Shown here: one piece after another, positions 33,895 through 46,279 of the stretch
Layout: each line of letters starts with the position of its first letter
How positions within the stretch are numbered: the first letter of the stretch is position 1
Assembly (NCBI RefSeq): GCF_022605725.1
Contig: NC_065546.1
Span: 28,516,227 to 28,580,226 of the forward strand
Direction: 5' to 3'
From: Anthonomus grandis grandis
Taxonomy: Eukaryota > Arthropoda > Insecta > Coleoptera > Curculionidae
DNA length: 64,000 nucleotides
Translations under genes and position numbers: made by a program
The notes under the pieces: generated by a model
What the model saw: the letters and a program-made list of their open reading frames with translations, nothing else
Told to the model about the DNA's origin: nothing
Databases searched by the model: none

Positions 33895-36775
33895 ATTAAA
33901 AAAAATCGTTTACCGAGTAAAAGGCTCTCTCCAGTAGGAATGATTTTAATGCCTTACGGAAAGTAGAAAAAGATGTGATGGACTTGATGTTCAATGGCAA
34001 ATGATTGTGCATTTTTTTTGCTTTGTACAATATAGAGTTTTTTACCAATTCTGAATGTGGAGTAGGCAGATATAAATCATACTCCGCGTTTCTGAGAGGA
34101 TAATTATGGGATGGCCTATCTGAATTTGATGAAACGTGCTTGCGAATTAGACAAACGGACTCATATACAAGTAGTGACGGCAAAATTAGGATATTAAATT
34201 TTTTAAAGAAATCCTGGCAATGAGCTCTATAATTAAGTCTAAGTGTATAACGCAATGCTCTCTTTTGAAGTCTGAAAATTTTGTCAAATTGAGTGATACT
34301 ACACACCAAAAGGAAGCCAAAAAGGAAGGGCGTAACGAAAGTGTGATTCAAAGAGGGAAAAATACACAGTTGAGTGGCTAAGCTCCTTGGAAATTGATCT
34401 TAGCGCAAAACAAGCGGAGCTTAATTTTATTGTTAAAGGGTTAATGTGCATGTCCCATTTTAACGACTTGTCAACAGTAAGCTCCAAAAATTTAACTGAG
34501 TCGGCGTCGTCCGTTTTGTACTGATTAACGCAACCATTGCGTTATCCAGTACAAAAGATTGCAAATTATTTTTATAAGACAAAAATTTAGTTTTGGAGAT
34601 GTTAAGGCAGAGAAGATTAGAGTCGCACCATGCTTTGATAGAAGTTAAGTCACTTGATATGATTTTATGAAGTTCGGCAATATCCGGATTACTCCAAGTA
34701 AAACTAGTATCATCCGCAAATAGGCAGATTCTTCCTTTAATATTCAGACTAGCGATATCATTGATAAATATGAGAAACAAAATAAGGCCAAGCACTGAAC
34801 CTTAAGGCACTCCACATTCTATTGGGTTGCAAGAAGACATCGTAGCATCAATCCTCACAAACTGACTCCTGTTATTGAGATATGACTTAAACCATTCAAG
34901 GGGCATACCTCTAAACCCGTAGTGTTGCAACTTTTTTATTAAAATATTATGGTTTACGCAATCAAAAGCTTTAGAAAAATCACAGAAGATTGTTACCGTA
35001 GGATGTTGGTTGTTTAAGCTACAGTATACATTATTAAAAAGGGAAAACACAGCATCATTTGTGCATTTGTTATTTAATAATCCCAATTGTTGAGGAGTGA
35101 GTATTTTAAATTTCAGTAGAAATTATAGGAGCCTTTTTTTCACTAATATTTCAATAATTTTTGATAGTATGGGAACAAGAGCAATTGGGCGATAGTTGGA
35201 AGACTGATCTTTATCTCCTCCTTTATGTAGAATGGTCCTTAAGGCAGTTGGGAAAAACTCCTTTTTGAAAAGACAGGTTGATTAAATTTGTAAGATGGTT
35301 TAATGTACACTCTGGCAGGTTTAGAAACATGTTCAACGTGAGTCCATCGGTTCCAGAAAAGCTCTTATTTTTGATTTCCCCAATCGTACTGCGAAGCTCA
35401 GGTAATACTATTGGCGTAAAGAAAAAACTGTGTAAATTCTCATCTGCACTAGAAAGATAAGAAAGTGGATCGTGGGTAGGAGCTATGGTACTCATTAGAT
35501 TCTTCGCTACATTTACAAAATAATTGTTGAGGTTCTTAGGAGAGGTAGAGATAGTATTGGACTTAAAAGGTTTATTTCTCAGATTATTAGCAATCGACCA
35601 TGATTCTTTAGCGACATTACCAGACTTTGTCATTCTCCTGTTAAAGTAAATGTCTTTTGCCGCTTCTAGAGTCCTTTGATAAATTTTCTTATATAGTCTT
35701 ACATAGTCATGAAAGAAAGCGCTGTCCGAGAATTTTCCAAGATTGAATAATGAACGCATGTTCTTAGCAGATGTACGTAAGCCTTGGGTAGACCAAGGTT
35801 TATGTTTTTTCAGTTTGAGAGGCCTTAAAGGAAAGGATTTGTGAGACAGATTAGATAGCGTTTTTATAAATCTAGAGAATTCTGAATCAACATCAGAAGA
35901 ATGGACATTCCAGTCAGTAGTTAGACACAGATGCTTAAAATTTTAAAAATTTCGATCTGAGAAAATACGGCCTAATTTGCGAGGAATATTTTTAGTTTTA
36001 GATATTATGGAAAACTTTGTTAAAACTGCTTCATGATCTGAAAAGCCTGAGTTTAGGACAGTACAGTCAACGAAATCCGGATCAAAAGAAGATACGACAT
36101 AGTCTATTGTACTCGAGCTGATTTTAGTTATTCTGAATCGAAAATGGACTGGAGAGATTTCTGAGCCGCACACACACTGGATAAATCAATATTTAGGTCG
36201 CCACATAAAATGATTTTGCGCTTTAAAGGCAGAGACTCAAGCAAGCTTAGTCATTTTTGAAAGAATATATTTACATCAGCGTCAGGTGTTCTATATATAC
36301 AAATTACATGAAGATCATATTTATTACTATAGATAATGGAAAATTCGAATAGTTTTTCAGTTATTAAATTATCGAACTTGGTTACTACCGAAAAGTCGTT
36401 GCTTTTAGACATTATCAAAGTTCCTCCATGAGATACATTTGTTCTATTAAATCTGGCCACTGTAGAGTAATTGGTAATAAAAATGGGCTCATCGATATTT
36501 AACCAATGTTCAGATATAGCAACGATATCAGGAAAATTAAGTTCTTCTAACAAAAGAAATAGAGCGTCAGTTCTGTTTCTTAGAGACTGAATATTTAGAG
36601 AGAAAATACTAAGCTTACCATTGTCCAGTATTTTAGAGGGTGCTTGATCCTCTTCTTGCGTCAAACTACCTAAAACATTTTTATTCTTAGTGGGAGACCC
36701 ATTAGAATAGTAATTGCTCTGGCTTTCTCTAATCCTTTGGAGGCGTAGCAATTTCTCTGATGAGAAAAAGGATGA
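33895..36775 (-). mobile_element. non-LTR retrotransposon (jockey/CR1 type), nearly full ORF2
   Basis: A minus-strand element encodes an apurinic endonuclease followed by reverse transcriptase and a C-terminal tail. The 5' end lies near 36775 and the 3' end near 33895. No ORF1 is seen, so it may be 5'-truncated. It inserted into the P-type element, whose coding parts continue on both sides, which makes it younger than that element. Confidence 0.85.
33896..36751 (-). pseudogene. non-LTR ORF2: endonuclease plus reverse transcriptase
   Basis: Pieces in order: 36751-36251 endonuclease start (LSIFSLNIQSLRNRTDALFL, IVAISEHWL, VICIYRTPDADV); 36173-35943 endonuclease end (STIDYVVSSF and GFSDHEAVLTKF, with the catalytic SDH); 35759-35223 linker and RT start (FSGTDGLTLNMF, fingers); 35086-34802 (TIFCDFSKAFDCVNHNILIK, WFKSYLNNRSQFV); 34795-34460 (GLILFLIFINDI, CLFADDTSF palm with the Asp pair); 34351-33896 tail (RLQKRALRYTLRL, YLPTPHSELVKNSILYKAKK). 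Frameshifts and stops separate the pieces. Domains and order match jockey/CR1-like elements. Confidence 0.88.
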
Positions 36776-36829
36776 TACATTTTTAGGAATAAAAATTAGT
36801 GTTACAGCCCGTTAACTCACCCACTCTTA

Positions 36830-37474
36830 GAAACTTCTCTGTTCATCAGATGATTTAAAATCTGAAGCAATTCACACTGCTGAGTTTTGTCATTTGATGG
36901 ATAATTTATTTATTTTCCTTAACAGCTCACAGTTCATTAATAATAATGGCAAACAATATCGCTGTGCATTATCGATTGATTCACCTCATTAGGAATTATG
37001 GTCTGACATGCTGCCAAAATTAAAACAGTGGAATGCAATTGATGGGGAATGAAGATCAAGTAGTCATTTAAAGTTAAACAGAGTTGGCAAATTACCATAA
37101 GACGAATTACCCGGTACCAAATATCGCTTTTACGGAAAAGTTCACAAGAAATGGGACTTAAGTATTTAAATCTTCAGATTCTTAATCAAGATTCCATTGA
37201 AAACCTTTTTGGTTAAATAAGGCAACATGGTATTACAAATTGCAATCCTAATTATTTGCAATTTGTTGCAGCCTTAAAAACACCAATCATAAATAATCTT
37301 AGTTCTCGAATGTCAAAAAGATTTAACTATGAAGATGATTTTTATAAAACAATAGGTAATTTTGAAAAAAAATTGTATCAGTATTCTTCTGACGAACCGG
37401 TAAATAACGTAGACATTAATATAAATGAACAGTCGACTTTTGATGAATTACACTTAATGATCTCTTTAACTTAG
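36830..37474 (+). pseudogene. P-type transposase C-terminal fragment
   Basis: The frames read FCHLMDNLFIFLNSSQFIN, then KWDLSI..., then LNLQILNQDSIENLFG, IRQHGITNCNPNYLQFVAAL and KTPIINNLSSRM, ending at 37474. The LNQDxxENxFxxIRxxGxxNxNPxxxQF block is a hallmark of P and THAP9 transposases and contains a conserved acidic residue. Stops lie in the first half; the last 72 residues are one clean frame. Confidence 0.7.
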
Positions 37475-37560
37475 TTTAAATCTGTTACTATACATAACAC
37501 GACTTTTTATACAGCAAAAAATATAATGTTGTTGAACACTACATATTGCTATGTATAGTG

Positions 37561-40339
37561 TTTTTTACAGTTCCATCTTTTATTATCTCATATAAAATTT
37601 ATCAGCTTTTAGATCTTAGAAGTTTTTGACCCGTATCAATGCAGACTAAATAAGCAACTTATTAATTGGCGGACATGGCCTATCTATAAGATTTTTACAT
37701 TAATTATTGTTGATTTTTAGAGAATATATTTCTTTTATGTAGACTTTATGTCGGTGATATAAATACTATAGTTTTTATATAAATTCATTTTTATAGTAGT
37801 TGTTTAGATATATTAAAGTATATTTTATTTTTTTGCATTAGTTTAAAAATTATATTTGTTACAATATGTTAATTATTTTTAGAGAATTGTGGGTTTTTCA
37901 TACTCTTTGTTCTATTTAGAAGTTTAGAAATATTTACTATTTTCAAACTTTATTATTGCATTAATTATTTAATTATTGTAGTCTTTTGGGATACAAACAG
38001 AATGTGTTCAAGACTATTATTATGATATTACAACTTGTATTGTATTATGAATTAATAATGTTAATTACATATTTAATTAGAATACTTCAAATCTTGTTTT
38101 TTTTCATTAAATCATATATTTTTGTTTACATAAAATCATACAGTTCTTTTTTATTTTTTATGCATGTAATGTGAATAAACATTATAATTAAAGAAATATT
38201 CTTTTTTGCGTATGACATATGTGTGTCAATATTACCTGAAGACATTTTTTTGAAGTAGAAAAAGTGTAAAACTGTTTAATGGTACAAACATTTTTTAATG
38301 CTTTTGGGTCCAAAAGTTAAATTTACAAGTTATATTCTATACATACTATTTGCCCAATTTAGGAAACTACATGAAATTGCATAATCAGCCGGTGTTCTAC
38401 TTGGTTAAAATAGATTTAATAGTACAAAGAAAAATTGTTTTTTTTTTGTGAAAATTCGTTTTATATTTTTTGCAACATAAACAATATAATAACAGAATTG
38501 TATGCTATCAAAGAAGATCTTGCTCGACAAAATCGATTTAGACATAGTTAGTTTAGACAGTTCGAGTTACAATTTAAAAACTTACGAGTCACATTTTCCA
38601 TTTTTATGACAGGATAAAATCTTGGAATTAACGAGAATATTTTCTCCTGAATATCTGTATCTAGGTATATAAGGCGTACTCATTAAAATCCATTTGAAAA
38701 TCTAATTATTCAACCTGCAGGTGGGCTAAGCCGTTTGAAGTATCTTGTCTATAAACTCAAAGGCAGCGAATTTTGCTTTATCAGCAAACATTAAAAGGGA
38801 GGATCAAGGGAGCAGTAGGAAACTGAATCCTGTTATTGTTCTTTGCTTCGCTTGCCGATCATTATCTAAAATGTTTGTTCTTGGGGTTCCTATTATGGTT
38901 TTTTATTCCACAAAGACCTAAAATCTTTACTTCCTAATTCCAGAACAGAAATTAATGTTAAGGTAACGTAAAGCTCGTTAACGGGAGAAACATCAGAACC
39001 GAGTTTGAGAGGCTTTTCATTAATTAATAAAACGATCGCGTCGTTCCTATTAATCTTGGGTGTGAATAGACCTCGAGGCGTGATCCATAATTAAGAAAGC
39101 TTTGTACCAACTAATTCGGACTTTACTGACTGGAACTGTCATTTCCTGTGGATTTTATGACAAAAGTTAATTAGAATTTCGGTTGTTTAATCAATCAAGA
39201 CTTAAATATAAAGTGTCTTAACATAATTTTTTTATAATATCAAAAAATCTAGGCTTAATACTACATGGCTTTCCCTGTTATCAAACATTAATAGCTCCAT
39301 CCATAACACCACCTAATGGCCCTAATAAAAAGTCGGGAAAAGTGCCGTGATTCGACGCGAAATCACGTATCAAATAAACGATCCGTTCCAGTAAAATGCC
39401 ACTCATTCGCAGTTAAATTATGCAGAGCACTGTGGACGGCAAAAGAGTATAGAAATGGTTTTTATTTATTAAAATAAAAAGAACTGTAGAAACCAATCAG
39501 TTAAGTCATCTCGAAATGTTCAGAGAAATGAAGCGACAAGATGGATGTTATTAAATATTAAATTAAGACTTGATTCAGGAAATTAAATTCGGGAGAATGG
39601 GCAAAGTTCATTAACTATTTAATAAACAGACAAATTTGAATTTCACCCGAAAACGGATTCCTAGAAAGGCATGGAATATCGTTAAGTTAGTCAGAGGGCA
39701 AATGGTTATCTTTAATACTTTATATCTTTCAAGTAATAAGATTAGTGGTGAAAGACGTATTTTAATTTTAAATTATTCAGGTAATATATTACCTTACGAG
39801 ACGAAATGGATTCTTTGTTCATTAGTAGATCTTTGAAAAGAGAAGATCCAAAATGATGATTTAATAATGTTCTGACTAAAAATCTTTATATATTTTATTT
39901 ATATATATTTAATTTAAATGTGAATATCTGTGACTATGTTCAATTATATAGATCCCAAAGAAATTTTTTGGGAACTCTGCATTTTATCATCTATACTGCT
40001 GATGTGTTAAAATCACGAGTGCAATCACAATTTTTCTGACATTTCGTTAAAATAGTCTATGGTGCAGACTGTCCACTTTTGTAAATGTTAGTGTGTATTA
40101 TGATTTAGCATTAGCCAACAGCTCTCGTCTAGTCACACATCTTGGAGGATTATTTCTTGGAACACAGAAAATTTTACCTTGTATACAGCAATTTTTCGAA
40201 AAGCTTATTTTATTGGAGTATTGTGCCTAGCATTAATTTGATGCTGCACCAAATACTGGTTTAATTGATACTGGAAGAACTGACTTCCCAGGTCACTATC
40301 GTACAAAGAAAACACGTCTTGATTCTCTTCGGTGATTTC
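37561..40339. other. AT-rich intron DNA, nothing recognised
   Basis: The left half is very AT-rich. From about 38680 to 39450 the composition is more balanced, without coding similarity or terminal repeats. No feature is supported. Confidence 0.45.
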
Positions 40340-40775
40340 GTGATTCTTTCGGTTCACGTTTGTGATCGATTCAATTACATACAAAAAGTGATATTTCAAA
40401 ATTATTCAAAGCATATTAGAGACATGAGATGCGGTAGAATGCCAAATAATGGACTTTAGACCCCCTTTTTGACATAAAACCTATCTGAGACCCAGGAATC
40501 ACTGACGATCACAACGAATTGATGGTTCACGTCTGTGATCGGTTTAGTTACATATAAAAAATATAATTTAATTTAAAGAGATGCGGCAGAATGCCAAATA
40601 GTGGACTTTTGACTCCCTTTTTGGCATGAAAACTTATCTGAGACTTAGGAATTAGTGACGATCGCAACGAATTGATGGTTTACGTTTGTGATCGGTTTAA
40701 TTACATACAAAAAGTGACATTTCAAAATTATTGGAAGCATACTAAAAACCTGAGATGCGGTAGAATGTCAAACTA
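40340..40775. repeat. three tandem copies, period about 155-173 bp
   Basis: The anchor GGTTCACGT(T/C)TGTGATCG or GGTTTACGTTTGTGATCG recurs near 40351, 40524 and 40677. Each is followed by AATTACATACAAAAAGTGA(C/T)ATTTCAAAATTATT or a shorter form, then GAGATGCGG(T/C)AGAATG(C/T)CAAA, and in copies 1 and 2 a CTATCTGAGAC-type box and GACGATC. Copy 3 is cut off after the GAGATGCGG box. The function is unknown. Confidence 0.85.
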
Positions 40776-42542
40776 TTTTTACTGCTTGAACACTGGAAGA
40801 TACAGAATATTTATGGTAACAATTTAGAGTAGTGGTTCTATAACTGCAATATATGAATTATATGTTGATACCTTTTAATCAGATGATTTTCAAAACTCTA
40901 ATCTAGTTGAGTAGATGTAATCGAAAATGTAATTATCATAAAAGAATAAGTCCAATTAAAAATGTATATAAAGAAGTGGAAAATTATTGACAAAGCCATG
41001 TATTGGGAGTGGAACCTGTCGATTTTGTCACCCTAGCCTAGACTCTCTTTAAAGCGAATAAATCTTCGGATAGTAACTTATAGACTGATTCAGGTAACGA
41101 ATGTTAAAATAAATATTCTGTTATCATTTTTCTACGTTGTTCGCCTTATGTCCTTAAAGGTCTGTATATAAAAACCCCATTTGAAAAACGAAAGGTCGGC
41201 GAGTTTAAATGCAAATATATGGAAATCCGAGCAGGGGGAAAATGCGTGGTTTTTCAGTTTTATGGTGTTTAATATAGCGTTACCACCCTCGTAAAACGTG
41301 ATAATAAACACGGTGCGATCGCAACTTTTTTTAATAAGGCGTTTTTATTAAACAAAGGCTTTTACAGTTTAGCAAATGGCCATTTTTAGGTCACTATTTG
41401 TAGCATTTCAATTTACTAAACATTGCCAAGTCAAATATGAAAATATTAATGAAATTATCAAGAATAAACTCTACATTCGCCTTTACAATATTTGGAATGA
41501 TATAACATTTGCGGAAAATGTTATATCATCACTGGAGAATGTGCTGCTAAATAAATTGATAGTATTAAAAACGTAGACCTGAAAATTATTATAGCACGCA
41601 AGTTCTTTAATGATGTAAAATAGCTAAATAGTTGATACTAATTAATTTAAATACAAACTAACTACTGATCATTGCTCTAAAATGGTTGAGTATGTTTTAT
41701 ATAAATTTGAAAATGGCATGCAAAATGAGAAAGTTCTTAATAGTCACTTTAGTATCTAATTCGAACCATAATTTCCCTTTTGTATTGATATTTACTTAAG
41801 AAGACACGCACGTCTTTATCGGATATTGATTAAATTAATTATTAAAACCTTTAGACCATTAAGAACTAACTCGTTAATAATGAAATGGACTAATAATAAT
41901 AATTGTATAACTCACAACATCGATAACAATATAAAGAAATATAGAAAACGTTTTAAGGAATAATTATATTAAAAAAAATTAAATTAATACTGGAAAGAGC
42001 TATTACCTAAATGCTTGAGCACCTCTGGGTTGCTAACTATTTACAAATGAAACAAAATATAAGTTAAAATACATTCATATGCACTTCCAATGAATGATTT
42101 TATAAAGTTTTAAAAAGACCATCAAAATCTTCTATATACGTGAATATCAAGAGCAAATAATAAAGGTGATGATCGTCTTTCAATTTGCGTGTGATAATGA
42201 TCAAGTATATGAATGAAGTTACAACAACAATAAAAGTATACTGCCAATTTATTCGTGTAAAGCGAGAGCTAAGAAGAGTTTTATATAGAGTATATGTTAA
42301 AAAGTGTACTGAAAAAATGCGAGTCATGGGTTTTACTGCATGAGGTGCCCTAAATTGTAAGTGTCAATCTTTGAAGTTTTTATAAAGAGATTTGCATAAG
42401 AAACACTAAACAAAGCACATGTTCATTTGGTCCTATCAAAAGATTGTCCTCAGTTTTGGGAACATCTCTTATAAGCAATATTTTACACAAATTTTGAGAT
42501 CATTTTTCATTTGCGTCAAAACACCAACAAAGGTTGACTTAC
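40776..42542. other. intron DNA with one short hairpin
   Basis: A hairpin lies at 41497-41529: ATGATATAACATTT pairs with AAATGTTATATCAT around GCGGA. Otherwise AT-rich DNA without supported genes up to the CaMKII exon 3 donor. Confidence 0.45.
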
Positions 42543-42602
42543 CTATATTTGGATGCTGTAATTTTCTGCAAATCCTAGCTTCCCTTTCTAATTTTTGAAA
42601 AT
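42543..42602 (-). CDS. CaMKII: CaMKII exon 3: alpha-C helix
   Basis: This 60 bp exon has acceptor TTTTAG and donor GTAAGT. It encodes DFQKLEREAR, then ICRKLQHPNI, the kinase alpha-C helix with the Glu that salt-bridges the ATP-binding lysine. Its first two bases complete Asp from exon 2 and its last base starts Val of the next exon. It sits alone between introns of about 12.6 kb and 26.9 kb, both full of transposons. Confidence 0.97.
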
Positions 42603-42689
42603 CTAAAATAAAAAGAATAAATGTTGAAAAAAAATATACTTGTAAATATAAATTTGTAATATACAGGGGGCTGTTAAGATTTTAGTTAT

Positions 42690-42870
42690 TGTCACATGAC
42701 TATCAAAAAATTTATTTCTATTCTGATTTTATTGAAATTTGGTATTTGAGATTTATTTGGGAAACAATTATTAATTTTTTACAAATTTACGTTACAGGTT
42801 ACGTGATTATCAAAACTTTTTTCCATTGGCTGATTTGTTTTAAATATGGTATTTGATGAATTTACGTTTA
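42690..42870. repeat. inverted relative of the 2170-2840 satellite unit
   Basis: TTATTGTCACATGACTATCA, ATTGAAATTTGGTATTTGAG, AACAATTATTAATTTTTTAC and GGTTACGTGATTATCAAAAC are diverged complements of the anchor blocks in the 120 bp array near 2170-2840. About one and a half units are present, in the opposite orientation, roughly 40 kb away. Confidence 0.65.
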
Positions 42871-42914
42871 TATATAAGGAAAATAATATTTAAAGTAATA
42901 GCATTCATAATATA

Positions 42915-43940
42915 CAGGGTGTATAAAGGGTGAATTAAAATTATTTGTAAAGAAAATTACATAAATAGCAGTAATAATTTTAGTTTATGGGGTTCTTTTA
43001 AACAGAGGTTATTAAGTATAATAGGAATGTGAACGCGGTTCATCATTTATATTCATATTTAACCCATTTAGACAAAAAACATTATTGTTGCGTAAAAAAA
43101 GCAGTTTTTTTTTTCCTTTTTTTTTACACTTTTACTGATATCTCGGTTTTTATAGCTTTTATTCAATTCATTGCTGACGTCTTTTATTTGATAATATTTG
43201 CCTTTTATGATAAAAATAAAAAATTAAAAAAATCGACGTAAAATCCTTTTTGTTCTATCTGAATGCATAGACTCTTATGCGACCTAATATTCTTTCTTTA
43301 TTTTAGGGACACCTATAAATCGTAAAAAAATTTCCCGTTAAGCTTTTTACTCCTTTTTGAATGGTCTTTTAGAAATTTTAAATTCGGAGCATATTTTGAA
43401 AAAATGCTTATTGTAGGTCCCGATTTTGTTCCTAAATCGAAAAATGCAAAGAAACAGGTTTTCCGTTCAAAGATTATAACCTTTTTTAAATAAACTCTGG
43501 AGTAGTACCCTTGATAATTCGATATTTATGTTTAATGGGTTTTTCCAATTTTCTTCGATTCTATGATAGGAAGAATTAAGTCGTTTTAACGTACAGATAC
43601 CTCATAATATTCCCCATAACTTTATTTCGAGATAAAAAGTTGTTAGAGTTATAATAGACCACTTTTGATTTTGTCCAAAAAAAATTTTTTTTTGTGGAGA
43701 TTATCAGTTTACAGTTTACGTTAAAATTTAAAAACGTTAAAAAAATAGTACCGTGTAAAAACAATTTTTTGTTTGTTTTTTCCACATTTTTAATATCTCG
43801 GCGTTTATAGCTTCTAGTCGATTTGTTAATGATTTCTTTTCGTCGTTATTCTTTTCCTCCAAATTCTTTTCTTATTTTGTTATAATTGCGTAGCAGTCCT
43901 ATAGGTTGTAGAAAAGTTTGCTATTAAGCTTTTTTACTAG
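42915..43940. repeat. diverged direct duplication, period about 600 bp
   Basis: TATCTCGGTTTTTATAGCTT followed by CAATTCATTGCTGACGTCTTTT (43140-43182) pairs with TATCTCGGCGTTTATAGCTT and CGATTTGTTAATGATTTCTTTT (43793-43840). TTTCCCGTTAAGCTTTTTACTC near 43331 pairs with GTTTGCTATTAAGCTTTTTTACTA near 43916. ACAGGGTGTATAAAGGGTG near 42914 looks like a transposon terminus next to TA, but the other end was not found. Confidence 0.5.
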
Positions 43941-44286
43941 TTTTTAACCTTCCGGTACTAACGAGGACTTATGTGACATAAATACTAACGTCGGCCTCAA
44001 ACTCCGCATATCTTTTTTTCAGTGAAAAATTATCAAAAATTGTGTATAACTATATTAGTCTTAGTGGAAACATATAAACACATCAATTATAAATATATTT
44101 AATCATTTTGAACGTAAATTATTGAAATCGAAAATCCCAGAAAATATTTAATAAAAAATAACAATTTTTAAATTGTAAGAATCACAGAATCGAAACATAT
44201 TATTATCAAAAACAAAAACAGAACTTCTAACAAACTTTCAACATAAACAAAAGATGATTACAATTCAATAAACAAAAATAAAACTT

Positions 44287-46011
44287 TTAATCTAAACTCT
44301 GACTAAAATAATATCGCCAATCTTCGTCACTTTCACCAGCCATACAGTCACTACACATGTAGTTGGCATGTTCCAAACAAATAGGTTTGTTACAGTATGC
44401 ACAGCTAAATCTCGTTGGTCTATTTTTCTTTCTATCATAATAAAAGCAGCGTCGTTTTATGTTTGCGGTTTCTGGTTTGGGTAACTCTTCCTGCAGTGGT
44501 AAATGTAAAATTTCTCTAAGGCGAAGTCTAATGGTACGTGGTATCCGATTATTAGTAGCTCTTCGTCGTATGTGTCCGTCTAGTAATTGCATACCAAGAT
44601 TCTCCAGAAATATTCTTCGAGGTGTATCATCCATATATTTTGAATTGCTCTTGAAAATAACGAAGGAGTTTATTCCAGCTATATTAAGTTGCATAAAAAA
44701 TATAACCATTGGCGAGCGACGAGTAGCTGTGGCACAATCATAGGCACATATCTTCGCATACATCTTGTCCACTGTATCAACCCCACCTTTAGTTTGATTG
44801 TAATCAACTATTATTTGTGGTTTTCCAGTTTCTTGGTCTATTTTGTCTTCATTATGGTGCATAGTTGACAACATAATCACATTTTTATTTTTATTGGGAA
44901 TATACGATACTATGGTTGCTTTGTCTTGAAATGCAAACATGCTTGTCTGGTTGGGTCGTTTAGCAGGTTGGACAAATTCAAGTGGAAGTTCTCTTTTATT
45001 CTTTCTAATAGTACCAAGAATCGTGAGTTTATGATTTGTTGAAAGGGCGTTAGCAACAGCCATGCTGGTAAAGAAATTGTCCATGGTAATGTTTCTGCTG
45101 CTTTTTGAGATGGGGTGACAAAGACGGGAAAAGAGGGAAACATTATCAGTTTGAACTTTATAAGGTCCAATCGGTTGTTGCCCAACATAAATTTCCATGT
45201 TCGCAGTGTAAAACAATTTAAAAAAAAAAACGTCCACTAAAGAATATATTTTGATACCATATCGGTTAGGTTTATTGGGCATATATACTCGAAACCTGCA
45301 TCTCCCTCGGAATGCCACCAACATTTCATCCACTCTTGTGAGCTCGGAAACACAAAAATATTTAGACAAATTAGAATTGAATGAATCAAAGATCTCCCGG
45401 ATCGATGCTAATTTATCATATTTTTGTCTCTCTATTCTAGTATTTTTATTATCAAAACGAATATACTGCAACAAAAATCTGAATCTTTCCCGAGACATTG
45501 TCAAACGAAATATTTCCATGGATGTTCCATTTGTTCTAAATAAGTCGGAGGCATTTACCCGACTATTTTTTGACATCGAACATATATAAAGCAATCCTAT
45601 AAGCGCTTTCAACTCAATAATATCTGTGGGCCTTGCTGATCGGTTGTTTGGATTTAAATTGCACATTCCAATGTAGATATTTGTATTATCAACAATGACT
45701 TGCAACATTTCATTTGTGAAAAATAGACTCCAGATCTCTGCGGCAAATTTTAACCCTTTACCCCAGGGAGAAACTTATACTGATAATATTTAGGGCGCTT
45801 GTGAATGAGAGAATTGCACCTGAGAATTTCCTGGATGCTTTCTCCACTTGGTCTGGCCATCTTTTCCAATGTAATATGCAGCTTTTTCGTGCGCCACTTC
45901 TTCCATTATTTCATCTGGAAGATCCAAGATGTTGTTTGGGTCATCAATATCTGGCTCATCATCCGTGTTATGATCTTGAGTCTCTTCATCATCATCCTGC
46001 AAACTCCGCAT
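44287..46011 (-). pseudogene. piggyBac transposase, full length except two in-frame stops
   Basis: The frame starts at 46011 (MRSLQDDDEETQDHNTDDEP, acidic N-terminus) and runs in one frame to 44287, about 574 codons, the normal piggyBac size. Two TAA codons near 45763-45781, directly after FSHSQAP, interrupt it. After them come FAAEIWSLFFTNEMLQ and a clean 473 aa frame. All three catalytic Asp contexts are visible: RVDEMLVAFRGRC, ITMDNFFTS and IVDYNQTKGGVDTVDKM. The C-terminal cysteine-rich zinc domain is present (CAYCNKPICLEHANYMCSDC). A TTAA at 43944-43947 followed by CCTTCCGGTACTAACG may be the 3' end of the element; no matching 5' end was found. Confidence 0.92.
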
Positions 46012-46279
46012 AAGAGCCTAACTCCAACACGAAGCACCCTACTCTGTTTACCACTTAACACTAAATTGGAGCCCCCAATCGCAACAGGTACTGAGCGGTA
46101 CAGCCGCATACTGGGAATTCTTCAGAAAATACCGGCCAATTTTCGGCCATGCGGACTCGTAGTCCGAAAAAAATACAAAACTGGAAATTATGAAGGTTTT
46201 TCTACATACGTTAAATACGTAATTATTGCCGGCTTGCACAATGTTTTTTAGCTCTTGATTTTGCTATAATTAAAATATA

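Larger units (their letters stand above)
32100..37560 (+). mobile_element. THAP/P-type DNA transposon remnant, split by a non-LTR element
   Basis: Three plus-strand coding remnants in the correct order belong to a P-superfamily transposase: THAP finger (32555-32728), central region (33000-33500) and C-terminal region (36830-37474). A minus-strand retrotransposon at about 33895-36775 interrupts it. No terminal repeats were identified, so the borders are approximate. P and THAP9-type elements encode a site-specific DNA-binding THAP domain followed by an RNase H-like catalytic domain. Confidence 0.7.

Noticed and set aside
40340..40775. CRISPR-like array
   Set aside because: Units are about 155-173 bp with no short repeat/spacer alternation, and the genome is eukaryotic.
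41497..41529. Hairpin as a transcription terminator
   Set aside because: Stem-loop terminators of that kind are bacterial; here it is only a short inverted repeat.
44459..45589. Plus-strand frames of 94 and 112 aa
   Set aside because: They are antisense shadows of the piggyBac transposase.
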